Shown piece by piece: positions 7,239 through 9,860 of a stretch of DNA of 9,860 nt (position 1 is the first letter of the stretch; the number at the start of each line of letters is the position of its first letter). Position numbers and translations under genes: made by a program. The DNA comes from an uncultured Desulfovibrio sp. (GTDB taxonomy: Bacteria; Desulfobacterota; Desulfovibrionia; Desulfovibrionales; Desulfovibrionaceae): positions 1 to 9,860 of the forward strand of contig USBZ01000062.1 in NCBI GenBank assembly GCA_900553065.1, read 5' to 3'. The notes under the pieces were generated by a model. It was not told the origin of the DNA, did no database searches, and worked only from the letters and a program-made list of their open reading frames with translations.

Positions 7239-7256
7239 ATGCTTCAAGTTAAGCAT
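7239..7256. repeat. Short inverted repeat over the helicase stop codon
   Basis: ATGCTT (7239-7244) and AAGCAT (7251-7256) are perfect inverted arms around a six-base loop, spanning the end of the helicase gene. TTCAAGT is also repeated at 7231 and 7243. No T-run follows in the direction of transcription, so it is not a convincing terminator. Confidence 0.3.
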
Positions 7257-8964
7257 GGTCCTGCACCTCTTTCGGGTAATCGTGTTCGGCCTGCTCGTTG
7301 AAGCGGTAGCCGTAATACCAGACACGGCCGCCTGCCTTCTCGCTCCGAATGGTACGCTTGGCCAGCTTGCCGAAGGTAGTTATGGAGGGGCAGCCCTTGC
7401 GGCTCATCTTGTCCTCGAACCACGCCTTGAACACCGCATAAAGATGTGCGGCCGCCAGACGCGGCGCTTCGGGGTCCGCTTCCAGGCAGGCGTCCGCAAA
7501 CTGCAGCACTATGCTTTCTTCTCTGCGGTAGGCTTCGGTATCCCTGCGTATCTTCTCGGGCGGTATGAGTCCCTCGATTTCATAGAGCTGGAAGCCCCGC
7601 ACAAGCCATGCCAGAACGCCGGAAGCTTCCGCTGCAAGAATCTCCCGCTTGAGGTTCTTGTTGACCTGCCGCTCCAAAGGATTGTTCGGATCGGGCTCGG
7701 ACACGAAGGAAAACGGACACACCACCAGCTTGATGCGCTTCCAGAAGGCGGAATCGTTGTCTCCGGCGCGCATCTTGTGGTTGGTCAAAAGAAAAAGCGT
7801 ATGCGTCGGCCGGAACTTGGTATTGCCCTTGTCGTAGGGGGAACGGCCCACCAGGGAGTCGTCGCCGCTCATGAGCTTGATCTTGTCCACCGAGAAACGC
7901 CGGTTCTCTCCCGGTTCCGAGGCCCACATGATGCGCTGTCCCTTCATTTCCAGCACGGCCGGCGTGGGAGAGTTCGGGTTCTGCGGCGTGCCCTGGTCAA
8001 GCAGAAGCTCCACCGGCATGGGCGCGGCATAACCGGTTTCACTGGTGCCGTCGCCGCCGGTGAGAATCTCGTACAGGATTTCAAAAATGGTCGTTTTGCC
8101 GGAGTCGCCTTCCGCGCCCAGCAGAACCACGAAAATCTTTTCCGATATCTCCCCGCACAGAGCCATGCCCAGAAGCTTGTGCATGTAGTGCAGGACTTCG
8201 GGATCTTCCCCGAAGATCTCGAACAGCATCCGCTCCCACTTCGGGCAGGGGGCATCCAGCCCTTGCCATTCCACGGTGCAGTGGCGGGAAAAGTAGTCCT
8301 CCGGTCTGCCGGGCCGCAGCATACCGGAACGCATGTCCACCACGCCGTTCTTCGCCACGATGGCGAAGTTGTCCGCGTCCAGACGTACGCCGGGAACCGT
8401 CAAACGGCTCTCATGGGAAAGAGACAGGTCCAGACAGGCATTGATGCCCTGCTTCTGGTGGAGCTTGTCGGCCGCCTGCCTGAGCTTGCGCCCGCGGGCA
8501 TCCAGCTGCTTGGCCTGCTCTTGGTCGTCTTCTGCCCGTGCCGATGCGGCCATGCCTCTCAGCCGTTCCGCGCCTTCCAGATAGGCCTGGGCCACGTTCT
8601 CCACACTGGACGCTGCCTCGAACGGCCATATTCTGGACCAGAACTGCCCTTTCCACTCCAGCCAGCTGTCCCACTCGGGAACGAAGATAAGCTGACCGCG
8701 GCAAAGCGCATTGAAGAGAATGCCGGAGCCCTTCTGCCCGGCCTCGGCGCAATCTTCCACAAAGCGCTGCCTGGTCTCGGCGTCCTTATCTCCCCGACGC
8801 TGCCCGGAGAATGTTCCGGCCTCCGCCTTCAGCCTGGCCAGATTGGCCGCCTCTTCCTCAGCCTTGCGCTGCACTTCCGCCCGGATGATCTCGCCCTTCA
8901 GCCATTCCTTCGGAGTCTGCGGTTCCTGGGGCGTCTTCGGCATGTCTTTTCGGTGGTCACTCAT
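7249..8964 (-). CDS. D5/P4-type superfamily 3 replicative helicase
   Basis: This 571-residue protein would unwind DNA at the phage origin as a hexamer. The first 200 residues are helical and charged, followed by a D5_N-like region (about 200-275, with VRLDADNFAIVAKNGVVDM). The SF3 ATPase core has Walker A GAEGDSGKT (283-291), a Walker B-like acidic end in QRIMWASE (E350), and motif C LFLLTNHKMR with N395. An arginine in FWKRIKL (R410) may serve as the arginine finger. A C-terminal winged-helix-like domain follows (about 480-560). No primase domain is fused; the TOPRIM primase is a separate gene. The start at 8964 has GGAGG seven bases upstream and overlaps the preceding ORF as ATGA; an ATG at 9012 in the same frame was rejected. 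The stop is followed directly by the repeat cluster. Confidence 0.93.
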   Translation of the reverse strand: MSDHRKDMPKTPQEPQTPKEWLKGEIIRAEVQRKAEEEAANLARLKAEAGTFSGQRRGDKDAETRQRFVEDCAEAGQKGSGILFNALCRGQLIFVPEWDSWLEWKGQFWSRIWPFEAASSVENVAQAYLEGAERLRGMAASARAEDDQEQAKQLDARGRKLRQAADKLHQKQGINACLDLSLSHESRLTVPGVRLDADNFAIVAKNGVVDMRSGMLRPGRPEDYFSRHCTVEWQGLDAPCPKWERMLFEIFGEDPEVLHYMHKLLGMALCGEISEKIFVVLLGAEGDSGKTTIFEILYEILTGGDGTSETGYAAPMPVELLLDQGTPQNPNSPTPAVLEMKGQRIMWASEPGENRRFSVDKIKLMSGDDSLVGRSPYDKGNTKFRPTHTLFLLTNHKMRAGDNDSAFWKRIKLVVCPFSFVSEPDPNNPLERQVNKNLKREILAAEASGVLAWLVRGFQLYEIEGLIPPEKIRRDTEAYRREESIVLQFADACLEADPEAPRLAAAHLYAVFKAWFEDKMSRKGCPSITTFGKLAKRTIRSEKAGGRVWYYGYRFNEQAEHDYPKEVQDHA

Positions 8965-9116
8965 GCGGCCACCTCCAGGCCTACGGCCGAAGATGCACCG
9001 CGGGCTTTCCAAATTTCGGATTTATTTTCAAAAAATTTCCGGCACTCTTCGCGCTCGGCAAGCCCCCGCATAAGCCCGGGGCCGGAAAGGACCCGAGAAT
9101 CCGCCGCACGGGCCAT
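8961..9116 (-). CDS. Small hypothetical protein before the helicase
   Basis: This 51-residue ORF ends in an ATGA overlap with the helicase start, the same coupling seen elsewhere in this operon and the main reason to believe it. The sequence is charged and helical (LAEREECRKFFENKSEIW) with no family I recognise. The ATG at 9116 has only weak ribosome-site similarity. The frame stays open to an ATG at 9395, but that extension would cover the dyad and tandem repeats at 9171-9242 and looks non-coding. It could be the first gene of the operon or a coupling leader. Confidence 0.45.
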   Translation of the reverse strand: MARAADSRVLSGPGLMRGLAEREECRKFFENKSEIWKARGASSAVGLEVAA

Positions 9117-9170
9117 GACACTCTGGCCGGAAGCCTTTCCTTCGGGGAGTATGAGGGGGATGAAACTGGC

Positions 9171-9196
9171 GTCATCTCCCTTTGCGGGGAGATGAC
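9171..9196. promoter_or_regulatory. Strong dyad upstream of the operon, possible operator
   Basis: GTCATCTCCC (9171-9180) and GGGAGATGAC (9187-9196) are perfect ten-base inverted arms separated by six bases. No T-run follows on either strand, so a repressor site or a leader hairpin fits better than a terminator. Its right arm shares GGGGAGAT with the tandem repeats at 9221-9242. Confidence 0.45.
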
Positions 9197-9220
9197 CGCA
9201 GGCCAGAAAAAAGTATGTTC

Positions 9221-9242
9221 CGGGGAGATATCGGGGAGATAT
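9221..9242. repeat. Two tandem copies of CGGGGAGATAT
   Basis: The 11-base unit CGGGGAGATAT is repeated exactly at 9221-9231 and 9232-9242. A third GGGGAGAT is at 9186-9193 in the dyad. One helical turn per copy is the spacing expected of adjacent binding sites for a regulator, so this is a candidate operator of the leftward operon. Confidence 0.45.
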
Positions 9243-9367
9243 TTTTGACGGCGCGAACGAAAAAACAGGGAATGATATCAGGATAATGTCGCAGTCAGCA
9301 GGGCAAGTTTCCGTTCCAGTGAAACTTGAAGGGTGGAAAGTTCCATTTTGCTGTCTTTTATTGCAAC

Positions 9368-9395
9368 ATATTATTTTACCTGTTATTTTATGCAA
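9368..9395 (-). promoter_or_regulatory. Weak candidate leftward promoter
   Basis: On the minus strand TTGCAT (9395-9390) is separated by 16 bases from TAATAT (9373-9368) in an AT-rich stretch. Both hexamers match the sigma-70 consensus only partly. The position, some 250 bases before the first plausible gene and just before the repeat and dyad sites, would suit the operon promoter. Confidence 0.25.
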
Positions 9396-9589
9396 AAGTC
9401 TCTGTATCTTTTTACGGCTGTATGCGCCGTTGGGGAGACATTCAGGGAGATTTTTCCGCCGATTTCAGGCAACGGAAAATTTTTCGGAATTTTGCCTGTC
9501 GTCAATGTGCCTTTATAAGGCTGGATGCCTGCGGCCTGAGATTCCGGCAGGCGAGCAGTCATTTCTCCATGTCTCCCTGCTTTTCCCAT
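9383..9589 (-). CDS. Doubtful small ORF
   Basis: This 68-residue ORF starts at an ATG preceded closely by GGGGGAG. It is basic, with the text NFPLPEIGGKISLNV in the middle, and matches no family I recognise. It does not overlap a neighbour, and its end runs into the AT-rich promoter-like stretch. It may be a chance frame; a frame open further upstream to 9646 is even less supported. Confidence 0.22.
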   Translation of the reverse strand: MGKAGRHGEMTARLPESQAAGIQPYKGTLTTGKIPKNFPLPEIGGKISLNVSPTAHTAVKRYRDFCIK

Positions 9590-9816
9590 GCTCTCCCCCA
9601 AAACAGTAAGCCCACACAAAAAGAGATATATAAAACAACAGTGCACAAGCCGTAGTCAGTAGAAAAACAGAAAAACGTTAAAAACGATTCTGAAACAGGC
9701 TATCCTTTAACTCAGCCAAAAAGATATAAGACAATCCGTCCGTTCCTGCAGTCCACGCCATTCTTGTGACTATCGCGGATATTATACAAGTAGCCCTTTG
9801 TATTTAAAAGTCAGGA
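9590..9816. other. AT-rich non-coding stretch
   Basis: No gene on either strand, tRNA or obvious repeat is visible here. Several A- and T-rich runs occur, and the only notable site is a TATAAT on the minus strand near 9781. Confidence 0.4.
9781..9809 (-). promoter_or_regulatory. TATAAT-containing weak leftward promoter candidate
   Basis: The minus strand carries a perfect TATAAT at 9786-9781. Only poor -35 candidates (TTTAAA or TTTTAA) lie 16-17 bases upstream. A transcript from here would have a long leader before the operon. Confidence 0.25.
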
Positions 9817-9843
9817 CCGCCCCTTCAAGGGGCGGTTTGATTT
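9817..9843 (+). terminator. GC-rich hairpin followed by T-rich bases
   Basis: CCGCCCCTTCAAGGGGCGG (9817-9835) folds into a near-perfect stem and is followed on the plus strand by TTTGATTTG. This could terminate rightward transcription. No rightward gene ends here, however, so it may instead be a structural hairpin at a mobile-element end. Confidence 0.4.
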
Positions 9844-9858
9844 GACCCTATAAGGGTC
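9844..9858. repeat. Second hairpin at the right edge
   Basis: GACCCT (9844-9849) and AGGGTC (9853-9858) are perfect arms around ATA. It lies eight bases after the larger hairpin, giving a tandem pair cut off by the window edge. Confidence 0.5.
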
Positions 9859-9860
9859 TG

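Noticed and set aside
7255..9195. Plus-strand open frame of 646 codons
   Set aside because: It is antisense to the SF3 helicase and has no recognisable domain.
9171..9196. Intrinsic terminator
   Set aside because: The stem is strong but no T-run follows on either strand.
9286..9655. Plus-strand small open frames
   Set aside because: Two overlapping frames have no convincing ribosome site, no domain and no operon context.

Overview
The window is part of a bacteriophage or prophage genome. Nearly everything is transcribed leftward, on the minus strand. Strong GGAGG-type ribosome sites and GC-rich phage genes suggest a Gram-negative host. A gut Desulfovibrionaceae-type host (Desulfovibrio or Bilophila) is only my impression of gene style; no taxonomic marker is present. 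No integrase, repressor, tRNA or attachment site is visible, so prophage versus virulent phage cannot be decided.

Layout, read right to left in the direction of transcription. At 9860-9117 there is a mostly non-coding region. It holds two hairpins at the right edge, weak promoter candidates, one doubtful small ORF, and a dyad plus tandem repeats just before the operon. At 9116-7249 lie a small ORF and a D5/P4-type superfamily 3 replicative helicase. At 7248-6962 is an AT-rich, repeat-dense segment with many ATGA(C/T)AGT copies in a nested inverted arrangement around a purine-pyrimidine alternating tract; I interpret it as the phage replication origin. At 6977-5413 lie a tiny membrane-like ORF and a zinc-finger/TOPRIM primase. 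At 5420-2871 come a zinc-ribbon protein, a Nu1-like small terminase and a GpA-type large terminase. At 2871-1 come a small HTH protein, a Lar-like zinc protein, a DNA C5-cytosine methyltransferase, and the first 433 residues of a GHKL ATPase of the bacterial MORC type, which runs off the left edge.

Almost every junction overlaps by 1-19 bases (ATGA or TGATG in several cases), so replication, packaging and modification genes probably form one translationally coupled operon. The helicase and primase would replicate DNA from the repeat region between them, and the two terminase subunits would package it. The left end has visibly lower GC and looks like accessory cargo placed after the terminase, where portal and head genes normally begin. 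There a Lar-like protein, a methyltransferase and a MORC-type ATPase form a tightly coupled restriction-modification-like set. This cassette and the structured origin are the two most interesting parts of the window.
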